From NCBI RefSeq assembly GCF_006716865.1, contig NZ_VFPT01000001.1, positions 1,173,001-1,237,000 of the forward strand: 64,000 nt of DNA, in the 5' to 3' direction. Under the pieces are notes generated by a model. It was not told the DNA's origin. It did not search any database and saw nothing but the letters and a program-made list of their open reading frames with translations. Of this stretch, positions 54,917 to 64,000 are shown in pieces (position 1 is the stretch's first letter; the number at the start of each line of letters is the position of its first letter). Source of the stretch: Roseinatronobacter monicus. Lineage in GTDB: Bacteria; Pseudomonadota; Alphaproteobacteria; Rhodobacterales; Rhodobacteraceae. The position numbers and the translations under genes are program-made.

Positions 54917-55738
54917 TCAGGCGTCCTTTTTGCCGGTGACGACATCAATATCGGGCGCATCCACAGCCTTCATGCCGACGACATGATAGCCCGCGTCCAC
55001 ATGCAGATTTTCACCGGTTGTGCCGGACCCAAGGTCTGACAACAGGTAAAGTGCTGCCTTGCCGACTTCCTCCTGCGTGACATTGCGCCGTAAGGGAGAG
55101 TTCAACTCGTTCCATTTCATGATGTAGCGGAAATCGCCAATGCCCGAGGCGGCAAGCGTTTTAATCGGCCCCGCGCTGATCGCGTTGCAGCGAATGCCAT
55201 CTTTGCCCAAGTCTTCGGCGATATATTTAACCGACGCTTCCAATGCTGCCTTGGCCACACCCATCACGTTGTAATGCGGCATAACCTGCTCGGCCCCGTA
55301 ATAGGTCATGGTCAGCAGGCTGCCGCCTTCGTTCATGATCCGCGCAGCACGCTGGCATACGGCCGTGAAGGAATAGACCGAGATGTCCATCGTCATGTTG
55401 AAATTGTCGCGGCTTGTATCGACATAGCGGCCGCGCAATTCGGACTTGTCAGAAAACCCGATGGCATGCACAACGAAATCAATCTTGCCCCACAGCGCTT
55501 CCAGATCGGCGAAAAGCTGATCAAGCGAGGCCATGTCGCTGACATCACACTCAAAGATTTGCGGTGGACCCAGCCGCTCGGCCAGGGGCAGAACGCGTTT
55601 TTTCAAGGCCTCGCCCTGATACGAGAAGGCCAGTTCTGCGCCATGCACGGCCAGCGCCTTGGCAATCCCCCATGCGATGGATTTGTCATTCGCAAGGCCC
55701 ATGATCAGACCACGCTTGCCGTTCATCAAACCGCTCAT
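54917..55738 (-). CDS. fabI: Enoyl-ACP reductase (NADH), FabI
   Basis: 273 residues of the SDR-type FabI. The catalytic Y-x6-K is kept (YNVMGVAK), as are [30 protein letters not shown] and [17 protein letters not shown]. It performs the last reduction of each fatty acid elongation cycle. The ATG at 55738 ([10 protein letters not shown]) is used; a longer frame adds eight residues. Confidence 0.96.
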   Translation of the reverse strand: MSGLMNGKRGLIMGLANDKSIAWGIAKALAVHGAELAFSYQGEALKKRVLPLAERLGPPQIFECDVSDMASLDQLFADLEALWGKIDFVVHAIGFSDKSELRGRYVDTSRDNFNMTMDISVYSFTAVCQRAARIMNEGGSLLTMTYYGAEQVMPHYNVMGVAKAALEASVKYIAEDLGKDGIRCNAISAGPIKTLAASGIGDFRYIMKWNELNSPLRRNVTQEEVGKAALYLLSDLGSGTTGENLHVDAGYHVVGMKAVDAPDIDVVTGKKDA

Positions 55739-55997
55739 TGTTATTCTACCCCAAAATTCCACTAACTTGTTCTATTCCAAGCCATGAATGACCGCAAGAT
55801 TGTCTGGGGCGAAACAACTGCCCTGCGCATGTCGCTTTTATAAGATTGCGTGCTACAGTTCATCGAAAGCGGGGTTGCGTCGTTCGAAAGAATTGTTAAC
55901 ACGTGTCGCAGACTTATGTATGCATAGGTGTGCGGCGACAGGGTGTTAGCGATCAGTCTGAAGGCCGTCGACCGTGTCGAGATGAGTTGGAGGAAAT

Positions 55998-56603
55998 TTG
56001 AGCGAGCGCGATGGAATATTTGTTGGGCAAGACCCGTTCGAGATCGTAAGGCGCTGGCTTGGCGAGGCCGAGTTGTCAGAACCAAACGACCCGAATGCGA
56101 TCGCGCTATCAACTGTTGATAGCGCTGGCATGCCCAATGTGCGCATGGTGCTGTTGAAGGATGTCGCCCCTGACGGGTTTACATTCTATACCAATTTCGA
56201 AAGCGCAAAGGCTCAGGAGCTTGCACATAACAGCCAAGCCGCTTTCGTGCTGCATTGGAAGTCCTTGCGTCGTCAGGTCCGTGTGCGCGGGCATGTCAGC
56301 AAGGTAGAGGACGCGGAGGCGGATGCCTATTTCGCGTCGCGCTCGTTGAAAAGCCGCTTGGGGGCTTGGGCTTCGCGGCAGTCGCGGCCCTTGGGATCGC
56401 GTGCCGAGTTGATGGCCGAGGTGGCGCGCCAGACCGCGCGTCATGGCACCAACCCCGCGCGGCCCCCACATTGGGGTGGGTACAAGATTACCCCGGTGGA
56501 AATAGAGTTTTGGGCAGATGGTGCGTTTCGATTGCACGACAGATATTGCTGGCGTAAGGCGCCATCTGCTACGAGTTGGGATGTGACAAGGTTGTCGCCC
56601 TAA
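55998..56603 (+). CDS. pdxH: Pyridoxamine 5'-phosphate oxidase
   Basis: 201 residues. The start is a TTG at 55998, supported by GGAGGAAAT just upstream; no ATG is suitably placed. Motifs: [65 protein letters not shown], and the end [29 protein letters not shown]. The enzyme makes pyridoxal phosphate with FMN. It is divergent from fabI; the 259-bp space between holds no gene. Confidence 0.93.
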   Translation: MSERDGIFVGQDPFEIVRRWLGEAELSEPNDPNAIALSTVDSAGMPNVRMVLLKDVAPDGFTFYTNFESAKAQELAHNSQAAFVLHWKSLRRQVRVRGHVSKVEDAEADAYFASRSLKSRLGAWASRQSRPLGSRAELMAEVARQTARHGTNPARPPHWGGYKITPVEIEFWADGAFRLHDRYCWRKAPSATSWDVTRLSP

Positions 56604-56711
56604 TACAATGTTTTTGAAGTAAATGCGTCCGGTTTCTGTGTTCATGGTGTAAACTGAAAGAGCGGGGGTCTGCGACAGGCGGATCATCCCAGAACAGGCG
56701 AGACAGGTATA

Positions 56712-57266
56712 ATGGACTCTGATGAAAGCCCCGTTGAAACCTTCGCGGGAGTGGTCAAATGGTTTGACCCGGCGAAAGGATTTGGCTTCATCTTATCAGA
56801 TGACGCAGAGTCCGACATTTTGCTGCATGCGAATGCGCTGCGAAATTTCGGCCTGAGTTCCATCTGCGACCGCGCACGCATCCGTGTCACTGTGCACAGC
56901 ACAGCGCGCGGCTTGCAGACCCACGAAGTGCTGGAAGTGTTGCCGCCAGAGGACGAAGTTGCCTCGGTAGAAGAGATGGACCAACCCGGCCCGGTGATTG
57001 ATACATCGATCCCCATTGAGCCAGGCCGCGTGAAATGGTTTGACAAGGTCAAGGGGTTTGGCTTTGCGAATGTGTTTGGCAAACCTGAAGACGTGTTTAT
57101 TCACATGGAGACGCTGCGCCGGACTGGTATGGCGGACCTGCAACCCGGCGAGGCAATTGCGCTGCGCGCTGTTGAGGGCGAGCGCGGACGCATGGCTGTG
57201 TCGATAGAGCCGTGGGAATCCGGTATGGCTGCGGAAGGGTCTGATTCTGGGGTAGCCGAGGAATGA
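56712..57266 (+). CDS. Double cold-shock domain protein
   Basis: 184 residues with two CSDs joined by an acidic linker. The first (residues 10-80) has GVVKWFDPAKGFGFILSDD; the second (about 105-170) has GRVKWFDKVKGFGFANVFGKPEDVFIHMETL. Both keep the RNP1-like KGFGF stretch, so RNA or ssDNA binding is expected. This two-domain form is usual in Rhodobacterales. Its stop overlaps the DUF192 start by 4 bp. Confidence 0.94.
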   Translation: MDSDESPVETFAGVVKWFDPAKGFGFILSDDAESDILLHANALRNFGLSSICDRARIRVTVHSTARGLQTHEVLEVLPPEDEVASVEEMDQPGPVIDTSIPIEPGRVKWFDKVKGFGFANVFGKPEDVFIHMETLRRTGMADLQPGEAIALRAVEGERGRMAVSIEPWESGMAAEGSDSGVAEE

Positions 57267-57739
57267 TGCGCATACTCCACATTTTGCTTGCTGCATTGGT
57301 GATGCCCTTTGCGACAAGCGCTGCATATGCGTCGTGTGCCGAAGGGCATGTCGATCTGCGGGGCTCGTGGGGGCAGGCGCGCTTCTCGGTTGAAATCGTG
57401 GATACCGAAGAAACCCGCGCACAGGGACTGATGCACCGCGAGCATCTGCCGCGCAATGCCGGGATGCTGTTCGTCTACGATGCCCCTACAGAGCCCGCAT
57501 TCTGGATGCGCAATACGCTGATTCCACTGGACATGATTTTCGTGGACCCGACAGGGCAGGTGACGCGCATCCATCCAGATGCAATTCCGCATGACACAAC
57601 CCCTATTCCGGGTGGTCCGAACGTGCTGATGGTGTTGGAAATCAATGGCGGGCTGTCCCAAATGCTGGGAATGACCGAAGGCAGCGAGATGCGTCATCCG
57701 CGCCTCGATCAAGACACAGCGCTTTGGCCATGCGAATGA
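57263..57739 (+). CDS. DUF192 domain protein
   Basis: 158 residues with a signal peptide (about residues 1-23, cleavage near AYA). The DUF192 pattern is complete: FSVEIVDTEETRAQGLMHREHLPRNAGMLFVYDAPTEPAFWMRNTLIPLDMIFVDPTGQVTRIHPDAIP. Function is unknown despite wide distribution. It overlaps the cold-shock gene, so they are co-translated. Confidence 0.93.
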   Translation: MMRILHILLAALVMPFATSAAYASCAEGHVDLRGSWGQARFSVEIVDTEETRAQGLMHREHLPRNAGMLFVYDAPTEPAFWMRNTLIPLDMIFVDPTGQVTRIHPDAIPHDTTPIPGGPNVLMVLEINGGLSQMLGMTEGSEMRHPRLDQDTALWPCE

Positions 57740-57811
57740 TGATAATTCTTTTGCATAAACGTCAATTCGCTCTTTTCTCGGTCCGACATCCCCGCTAAAG
57801 AAGCGCTGTGT

Positions 57812-57888
57812 CGGGGCGTGGCGCAGCTTGGTAGCGCGACGGTTTTGGGTACCGTAGGTCGTAGGTTCGAATCCTATCGCCCCGACCA
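57812..57888 (+). tRNA. tRNA-Pro, anticodon TGG
   Basis: 77 nt. Acceptor CGGGGCG pairs with CGCCCCG; discriminator A and encoded CCA end at 57888. The anticodon stem ACGGT/ACCGT encloses the loop TTTGGGT, giving anticodon TGG. The T-arm contains GGTTCGAATCC. With the GGG tRNA at 10927 it covers all proline codons except by wobble. Confidence 0.96.
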
Positions 57889-57996
57889 TTTTTCACTCAG
57901 CTTCTCTCTGTGCGACATACTGCCTGCGGTGCTGATATCAGGTTGTATTCCTGCCAGCAGCGCCTATCTATGCTTTGTATGGTTGGGGAGTATGAC

Positions 57997-58317
57997 ATGC
58001 CAAAATTGATAAAGCTCTACATCCAGCAAGTCATTATCGGATTTGGCTTGTCCGCAGCGTTCACAGCGATCTTGGTTTATTTCGATGTTGCCAATTTGCA
58101 GCGCCTTTTGCTGGGGTCCAGCGACGGGTTGCTTGGTCTGTTCCTAATCTTCTTCTTCAACGGTCTAGTTTTCGCGGGCGTTCAGTTCGCAATCCGCATT
58201 ATGCGGATGGGCTATGAAGACGATGATGATGACGATGATGACCGTGGTATGCCGATCCGGACTGGTGAATTGATACCAATCCGCGTCTCAACCGGTGACC
58301 GGTCTGGTACGCGGTGA
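57997..58317 (+). CDS. Small membrane protein with poly-Asp stretch
   Basis: 106 residues from the ATG at 57997 (GGGGAG upstream). Two hydrophobic segments (VIIGFGLSAAFTAILVYF and GLLGLFLIFFFNGLVFAGVQFAI) are followed by a charged cytoplasmic tail with eight consecutive Asp (YEDDDDDDDDRG). No family recognised. It follows the tRNA by about 100 bp. Confidence 0.75.
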   Translation: MPKLIKLYIQQVIIGFGLSAAFTAILVYFDVANLQRLLLGSSDGLLGLFLIFFFNGLVFAGVQFAIRIMRMGYEDDDDDDDDRGMPIRTGELIPIRVSTGDRSGTR

Positions 58318-58363
58318 AGGTGGCAGGCCCGCAGCAACCGTGGTGGCGTGAATTTCCCGAGAG

Positions 58364-58377
58364 CCTGAATATTCAGG
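58364..58377. repeat. 14-bp perfect palindrome in the space before mmcB
   Basis: CCTGAATATTCAGG is perfectly self-complementary without a spacer, the form of a dimeric regulator site. It lies 47 bp after the small membrane protein gene and 190 bp before mmcB. Apart from this and the SOS box, the 249-bp space shows no feature. Confidence 0.5.
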
Positions 58378-58530
58378 TGGGCGCCAGATAACAAGGCCAG
58401 GACCCTGTCAGAGCCAGCTCCCTCGGATGTGCTTATCGGCCACTGGAAAAGGGCCACACACGTGAAGAGCAGCACCTGCCTGTTCGATAGATAGGATGCG
58501 GCGCGCAGGCATTCAAGATTAATCGGATGC

Positions 58531-58560
58531 TTGACGTAAGTTCACGGTACGTTCATGCTA
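58531..58560 (+). promoter_or_regulatory. LexA (SOS) box in the mmcB promoter
   Basis: GTTC-ACGGTAC-GTTC at 58540-58554 exactly fits the GTTC-N7-GTTC SOS box known for Rhodobacter and other alphaproteobacteria. A -35-like TTGACG (58531-58536) stands just before it and the start codon lies 12 bp after it, so LexA bound here would block the promoter. Confidence 0.85.
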
Positions 58561-58566
58561 TGAGGC

Positions 58567-59031
58567 ATGCAGACTACTTTGTCATATAAAACAACATTGG
58601 CACCTGGCATGGTTTTGGCGCGCGGCGTAGGCCGCTGCCTCAGCTCGCTTGGCTTTGCACCATTGACCGAATTTGTCCCTGCTCGCGGGCTGCGCGTTGA
58701 TGTGATTGCTCTTGGCCCAAAGGGTGAAATCTGGGTGATCGAATGCAAATCAAGCCGCAGCGACTTCACATCCGACCAGAAATGGCAGGGCTATCTTGAC
58801 TGGTGCGACAGGTTCTTCTGGGCGGTTGATCCCAGCTTTCCGACCGAAATATTGCCGGGTGATGCCGGTCTGATGCTGGGCGACGGGTATGGCGCGGAAA
58901 TCCTGCGGATGCCAGAGGCAGCGCCCCTAACGGCTGCGCGGCGCAAAGCCGTTACTCAGGGATTCGCCCGGCAGGCCGCGCTGCGGTTGGCGCGGCTTCA
59001 TGACCCGAATGTCAATCTGGCGGAGTTTTAG
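58567..59031 (+). CDS. mmcB: MmcB family DNA repair protein
   Basis: 154 residues. The restriction-endonuclease-like core is GLRVDVIALGPKGEIWVIECKSSRSDF, with the D...E-x-K arrangement of PD-(D/E)xK nucleases. MmcB is a LexA-regulated gene in Caulobacter needed for mitomycin C resistance. The consensus SOS box upstream agrees. A bidirectional terminator follows. Confidence 0.93.
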   Translation: MQTTLSYKTTLAPGMVLARGVGRCLSSLGFAPLTEFVPARGLRVDVIALGPKGEIWVIECKSSRSDFTSDQKWQGYLDWCDRFFWAVDPSFPTEILPGDAGLMLGDGYGAEILRMPEAAPLTAARRKAVTQGFARQAALRLARLHDPNVNLAEF

Positions 59032-59067
59032 GGTTTTGTCGTCTGGGCAAACAGCCAGTGCCCATGA

Positions 59068-59095
59068 AAAAGCCCGGCACATTGGCCGGGCTTTT
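59068..59095. terminator. Bidirectional terminator between mmcB and ialB
   Basis: 11-bp stem AAAAGCCCGGC/GCCGGGCTTTT with a 6-nt loop; A and T tracts on both sides allow termination of both converging genes. Confidence 0.9.
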
Positions 59096-59117
59096 GCGTC
59101 TTATGTGCATGCGTGCG

Positions 59118-59717
59118 TTATTCGCCAAGCTGCTCGTTCAGTTCCGCGAACGCGGCAGTGAATCCAATGAGGGACATGTTCAGATCAACCACCTGATCGG
59201 GCGCTGCAACTGGCACTAGCGACCATGTTGCACGTGCGCCTCGGCGAAACGCATCAACTTCTTCAGCGGTGAAGCCGACACGCGCGATGCAGCCGATTGC
59301 GGTGCAGAAGGTGAACGGGTAGCGCTTTGCATCCCCGTCATCGACCTGCATCACAAGCTGTGCTGTCAGCAGGGTATCAAGCGGGGTGAGAATGGTCGCA
59401 CCTGCCGCAGCTTCTTGCCCCGGTGGCAGTGGAAAGACTGTGATCTCAGCCGTTGCATTCCCTTCGCCATCGCGCAGAAGCTGATACATCTGACAAGGAT
59501 CTTGCTCGTCCTCGACGCGCACGCAGACCAGTTCCCAGTCGTCGTGGGTGTTGCCGACATAGCTTTCATCACCGGCGTCTTGGCCGATGACTTCGCCCGT
59601 TGACAAGCCTGCCATGGGCGAGTCTGTCGCTTCCTGTGCGTACAGGCTTCCAGCCGCGAGAGAGAAGGCCGTTGCGATCATGGTTGTTCTAAAGATCTCG
59701 ACAATCCTTTGTGCCAT
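59118..59717 (-). CDS. Invasion-associated locus B (IalB) family protein
   Basis: 199 residues with a signal peptide (cleavage after YAQ or before it). The IalB pattern is HDDWELVCVRVEDEQDPCQMYQLL, with PLPPGQEAAAGATILTPLDTLLTAQLVMQVDDGDAKRYPFTFCTAIGCIARVGFTAEEVDAFRRGA. Four Cys suggest disulfides. Despite the name, the role in free-living bacteria is unknown. An internal Met at 59681 is a less likely start. Confidence 0.9.
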   Translation of the reverse strand: MAQRIVEIFRTTMIATAFSLAAGSLYAQEATDSPMAGLSTGEVIGQDAGDESYVGNTHDDWELVCVRVEDEQDPCQMYQLLRDGEGNATAEITVFPLPPGQEAAAGATILTPLDTLLTAQLVMQVDDGDAKRYPFTFCTAIGCIARVGFTAEEVDAFRRGARATWSLVPVAAPDQVVDLNMSLIGFTAAFAELNEQLGE

Positions 59718-59815
59718 TCTGCTTCCTTATGGTCCTGGTCAGAGTTGCGGGTTTGGTAGCATGTGTCTTGTCAAAAGTCAGGGGGAAAAACCGAGCGACA
59801 AAACATTTGAATATG

Positions 59816-59914
59816 CGTGAGCTTGCTGCGTTCAGATTGCCGGTACGCTGGGGCAAAGGTTCTTTTCTGTCTTGGCAGGAGTTTGCCAGACGTGCCGGTG
59901 CTCACATAAAATAA
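59816..59914 (+). CDS. Possible 33-aa peptide before a terminator
   Basis: ATG at 59816 to TAA at 59912-59914: a basic peptide with Arg/Phe/Trp and no known family. There is no clear ribosome-binding site, so it may equally be part of a non-coding RNA that ends at the terminator 59906-59937. Confidence 0.25.
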   Translation, partial: RELAAFRLPVRWGKGSFLSWQEFARRAGAHIK

Positions 59915-59937
59915 GGGCCCTAAGGCCCCTATTTTCG
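59906..59937 (+). terminator. Terminator of an unassigned transcript
   Basis: Stem built from AAATAAGGGCC and GGCCCCTATTT with one mismatch, loop CTAA, followed by a T-rich tail. The only upstream plus-strand sequence before the divergent ialB gene is 59718-59905, so it should end a short transcript there. Confidence 0.65.
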
Positions 59938-60094
59938 TAATTTTTTATAACTCCCTGTCGGACCGGCCGACGAATTGAGGGGAAGTTAGGATTAAATTGC
60001 ACGCCCGTCAACAAGAATTTAATCTAGAATTTTCGACATGTCATGGCAGCGTTTACACAAGTTGACACAGACCGCGCCATATACGCTTGTGCGC

Positions 60095-60230
60095 AAAAAA
60101 ACGCTGCGCCAGCAGGCGCAGCTAGTCTGACAGGGAGGAAACGCAGCAGGCGCAATAGCGACCCCTACGTCGATCCGACTTTAGGGGGTAATCGTTAAGA
60201 TTCGCTTTCCAAGCGGGGCGACCATGTTCT
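60095..60230 (-). ncRNA. Candidate minus-strand small RNA with anti-SD motif
   Basis: On the minus strand, a perfect 8-bp hairpin GCTGCGCC/GGCGCAGC (60103-60122, loop TGCT) is followed by TTTTTTT, a textbook terminator, but no minus-strand gene lies upstream of it. The RNA leading into it has a CCCCT/AGGGG hairpin and an unpaired TTTCCTCCCTG segment resembling the anti-Shine-Dalgarno loops of alphaproteobacterial sRNAs. TGCGCCTGCTG occurs twice. The 5' end and promoter were not identified. Remaining parts of 59938-60287 show no gene. Confidence 0.4.
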
Positions 60231-60287
60231 AGATTTGCGCGGCACACAGGCCATGCCGCGTGTTTTGAAGTGAAAGGGTTTTTCAGT

Positions 60288-61832
60288 ATGACGATTTCGG
60301 ACGGTGCAATCTTTGTGGGTGGCGGGGGCGAGGCACAGAATACGCCACAGCTTTTGCGTTTGGGGTATGGCAACCGGCACGGGTTGATCGCGGGTGCAAC
60401 AGGTACCGGCAAGACCATCACCATGCAGATTCTGGCCGAAGAGTTCTCGGCTGCCGGTGTTCCGGTGTTCTTGACAGATATCAAGGGCGATGTAGGCGGC
60501 ATGGCCATGCCCGGCACCCCGCGCGGCGGCTTGGAACGGCGCGCGGAAACCATCGGGCTGGCGGGGTATGGCTATACCGAGAGTCCCGTCATCTTCTGGG
60601 ATTTCTTCGGCGAACACGGCCACCCGGTGCGCGCGACGATTGCCGAAGTGGGGCCGCTGTTGCTGTCACGTATGCTGGACCTGACCGAGGCGCAGGAAGG
60701 TGTGATTAATGTGGCCTTTCGCATTTCAGATGATGAAGGATTGCCAATCCTTGATCTGAAAGACCTGCGCGCGATCCTGAATTTCCTGGGCGAGAACCAG
60801 CGCGAGATTTCGGTTCAATACGGCAATGTCACAACGCAAAGCATCGGCGCTATCCAGCGCAAGCTGTTGGTGCTGGAAAATCAGGGTGCTGCGCATTTCT
60901 TCTCGGAACCGGCATTGCAACTGGCTGATTTCATGCGCATTGCCCCCGATGGGCGCGGCTATGTCAGCATATTGCATGCCGAGCGGTTGATGCGCACACC
61001 GCAGCTATACGCAACATTCCTGCTTTGGCTGTTGTCGCAACTGTTCGAAGAATTGCCAGAGGTTGGCAACCCCGACAAGCCTGTGCTGGTGTTCTTTTTC
61101 GACGAGGCGCATCTGTTGTTCAACAACGCCCCGCGTGCGCTGGTTGAGAAAGTCGAGCGCGTCGCACGGCTGATCCGGTCCAAGGGGGTTGGGGTCTATT
61201 TCGTGACGCAAAACCCCGACGATGTGCCTGATACAGTGCTGGGCCAGTTGGGCAATCGCGTGCAGCACGCGTTGCGCGCCTTCACTGCGCGCGATCAACA
61301 GGCGTTGCGCCGTGCTGCGCAAACCTACCGCCCGAACCCGCGTTTCGATATAGGTGAGGCAATCCGAGATGTGGGCGTGGGCGAGGCTGTGACCTCATTT
61401 CTGGAAGATAAGGGCAATCCCGGCATAGCCGAACGCACGCTGATCCGGCCACCTGCGTCATTGATGGGCCCGATCGAGGATGGCGCGCGCCAGATGTTGA
61501 TGCTGCGCTCACCCGTTGCGGGCAAATATGAAAAGATCATCGACAGCGACAGTGCGCATGAAATGCTGGCGCGCCGGGCCGAGGCCGCTGCGAAAGAAGC
61601 AGAGGCTGCCTTGCAACAGGTCGCAGCAGAAAAAGAGCGCGAGTTTACGGCCGCACGCCGCTATGAGCCGCCCGCCCGCAAAGGCAGTCGCGCAGCCTCA
61701 ACCCGCAGCTCGGCGCGGCGTGGGGATACGCCAGTTGATGCTTTTGCGAAATCAATGGCGCGTCAATTGGGAAGTCGTACAGGGCAGGCACTTGTGCGCG
61801 GCGTGCTTGGGGGGCTTCTAAAGGGACGCTGA
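60288..61832 (+). CDS. HerA-like ATPase (DUF853 / YjgR type)
   Basis: 514 residues. Walker A is at 36-43 (GATGTGKT), Walker B is VLVFFFDEAHLLF near residue 270, and the sensor region is YFVTQNPDDVPDTVLGQLGNRVQHALRAFTARDQQALRRAAQTY. The C-terminal 80 residues are a helical charged segment and a basic tail. The family resembles HerA/FtsK motor ATPases, but its role is not established. The ATG at 60288 is used; a GTG six codons upstream is less likely. Confidence 0.9.
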   Translation: MTISDGAIFVGGGGEAQNTPQLLRLGYGNRHGLIAGATGTGKTITMQILAEEFSAAGVPVFLTDIKGDVGGMAMPGTPRGGLERRAETIGLAGYGYTESPVIFWDFFGEHGHPVRATIAEVGPLLLSRMLDLTEAQEGVINVAFRISDDEGLPILDLKDLRAILNFLGENQREISVQYGNVTTQSIGAIQRKLLVLENQGAAHFFSEPALQLADFMRIAPDGRGYVSILHAERLMRTPQLYATFLLWLLSQLFEELPEVGNPDKPVLVFFFDEAHLLFNNAPRALVEKVERVARLIRSKGVGVYFVTQNPDDVPDTVLGQLGNRVQHALRAFTARDQQALRRAAQTYRPNPRFDIGEAIRDVGVGEAVTSFLEDKGNPGIAERTLIRPPASLMGPIEDGARQMLMLRSPVAGKYEKIIDSDSAHEMLARRAEAAAKEAEAALQQVAAEKEREFTAARRYEPPARKGSRAASTRSSARRGDTPVDAFAKSMARQLGSRTGQALVRGVLGGLLKGR

Positions 61833-61862
61833 GCGCTTGAGGCGGCACGCATTTGCCTGTAG

Positions 61863-64000
<2,138 letters not shown>

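Noticed and set aside
57101..57889. Minus-strand frame starting MVGAIGFEPTTYGTQNRRATKLRH
   Set aside because: It is the reverse of tRNA-Pro(TGG) followed by antisense of the DUF192 and cold-shock genes.
60062..60097. Plus-strand promoter from TTGACA at 60062
   Set aside because: No acceptable -10 box is found at 16-18 nt spacing.

Overview
The window comes from an alphaproteobacterium of the Rhodobacterales (Rhodobacter/Roseobacter group). Signs of this are the PccR-type regulator beside propionyl-CoA carboxylase genes, the yceD-rpmF-plsX-fabH-ihfA-merR cluster, the prfA-prmC-DUF4167 cluster, a double-length dCTP deaminase, a GTTC-N7-GTTC SOS box before an mmcB gene, and a high-GC codon style with many GCG/CGC codons. 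It reads as chromosome: almost all genes are housekeeping. One insertion sequence is present, and there is no prophage, CRISPR array or rRNA operon.

Layout. 1-8.7 kb: end of an unidentified gene, polA, a small zinc-finger gene, an ABC ATPase without a permease, a CorC/HlyC-type membrane protein, then prfA-prmC and the RNA-associated DUF4167 gene. 8.7-11 kb: dcd-marC, a small coiled-coil protein, tRNA-Pro(GGG). 11-15.4 kb (minus): yceD-rpmF-plsX-fabH-ihfA-merR, linking fatty acid and phospholipid initiation to ribosome and nucleoid genes. 15.5-17.8 kb (plus): bamE-like lipoprotein, an OlsB-like acyltransferase and cysE. 17.9-21.6 kb (minus): pdhA-pdhB-pdhC, with lipoyl domains on both E1-beta and E2. 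21.7-26 kb (minus): a coupled Hint-domain/Usp pair, a DUF2147 protein and a BCCT transporter. 26.3-27.6 kb: an SDR and a RidA protein.

27.7-37.2 kb is the accessory part. An apparently intact IS630-type element, whose transposase is probably made by -1 frameshifting on an A_AAA_AAG heptamer, lies about 130 bp upstream of a tightly packed nine-gene operon. The operon encodes an NMT1/THI5-type ABC importer, a CodA-like amino-deaminase, an FAD-linked oxidoreductase, two flavodoxin-fold NAD(P)H oxidoreductases, an isopenicillin-N-synthase-type dioxygenase and a creatininase-family amidohydrolase. It looks like an uncharacterised uptake and degradation route for an N-heterocycle, possibly a pyrimidine. 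The substrate is inference.

37.2-50.3 kb: a 2-hydroxyacid dehydrogenase and an SH3 protein, then the propionyl-CoA module (pccR, an MFS gene, pccB, several small unknown genes including two mini-lipoproteins, pccA, a small membrane protein, a DUF4174 gene and methylmalonyl-CoA mutase). TTTGCAAA motifs lie at the pccR and pccB promoters. 50.3-57.7 kb: DoxX, holC, pepA, mipA, cmk, gpt, fabI, pdxH, a double cold-shock protein and a DUF192 protein. 57.8-64 kb: tRNA-Pro(TGG), a small membrane protein, SOS-controlled mmcB, an IalB-like protein, a 570-bp non-coding stretch with two terminators and a possible sRNA, a HerA-like ATPase, obgE and the start of proB, which runs off the window.
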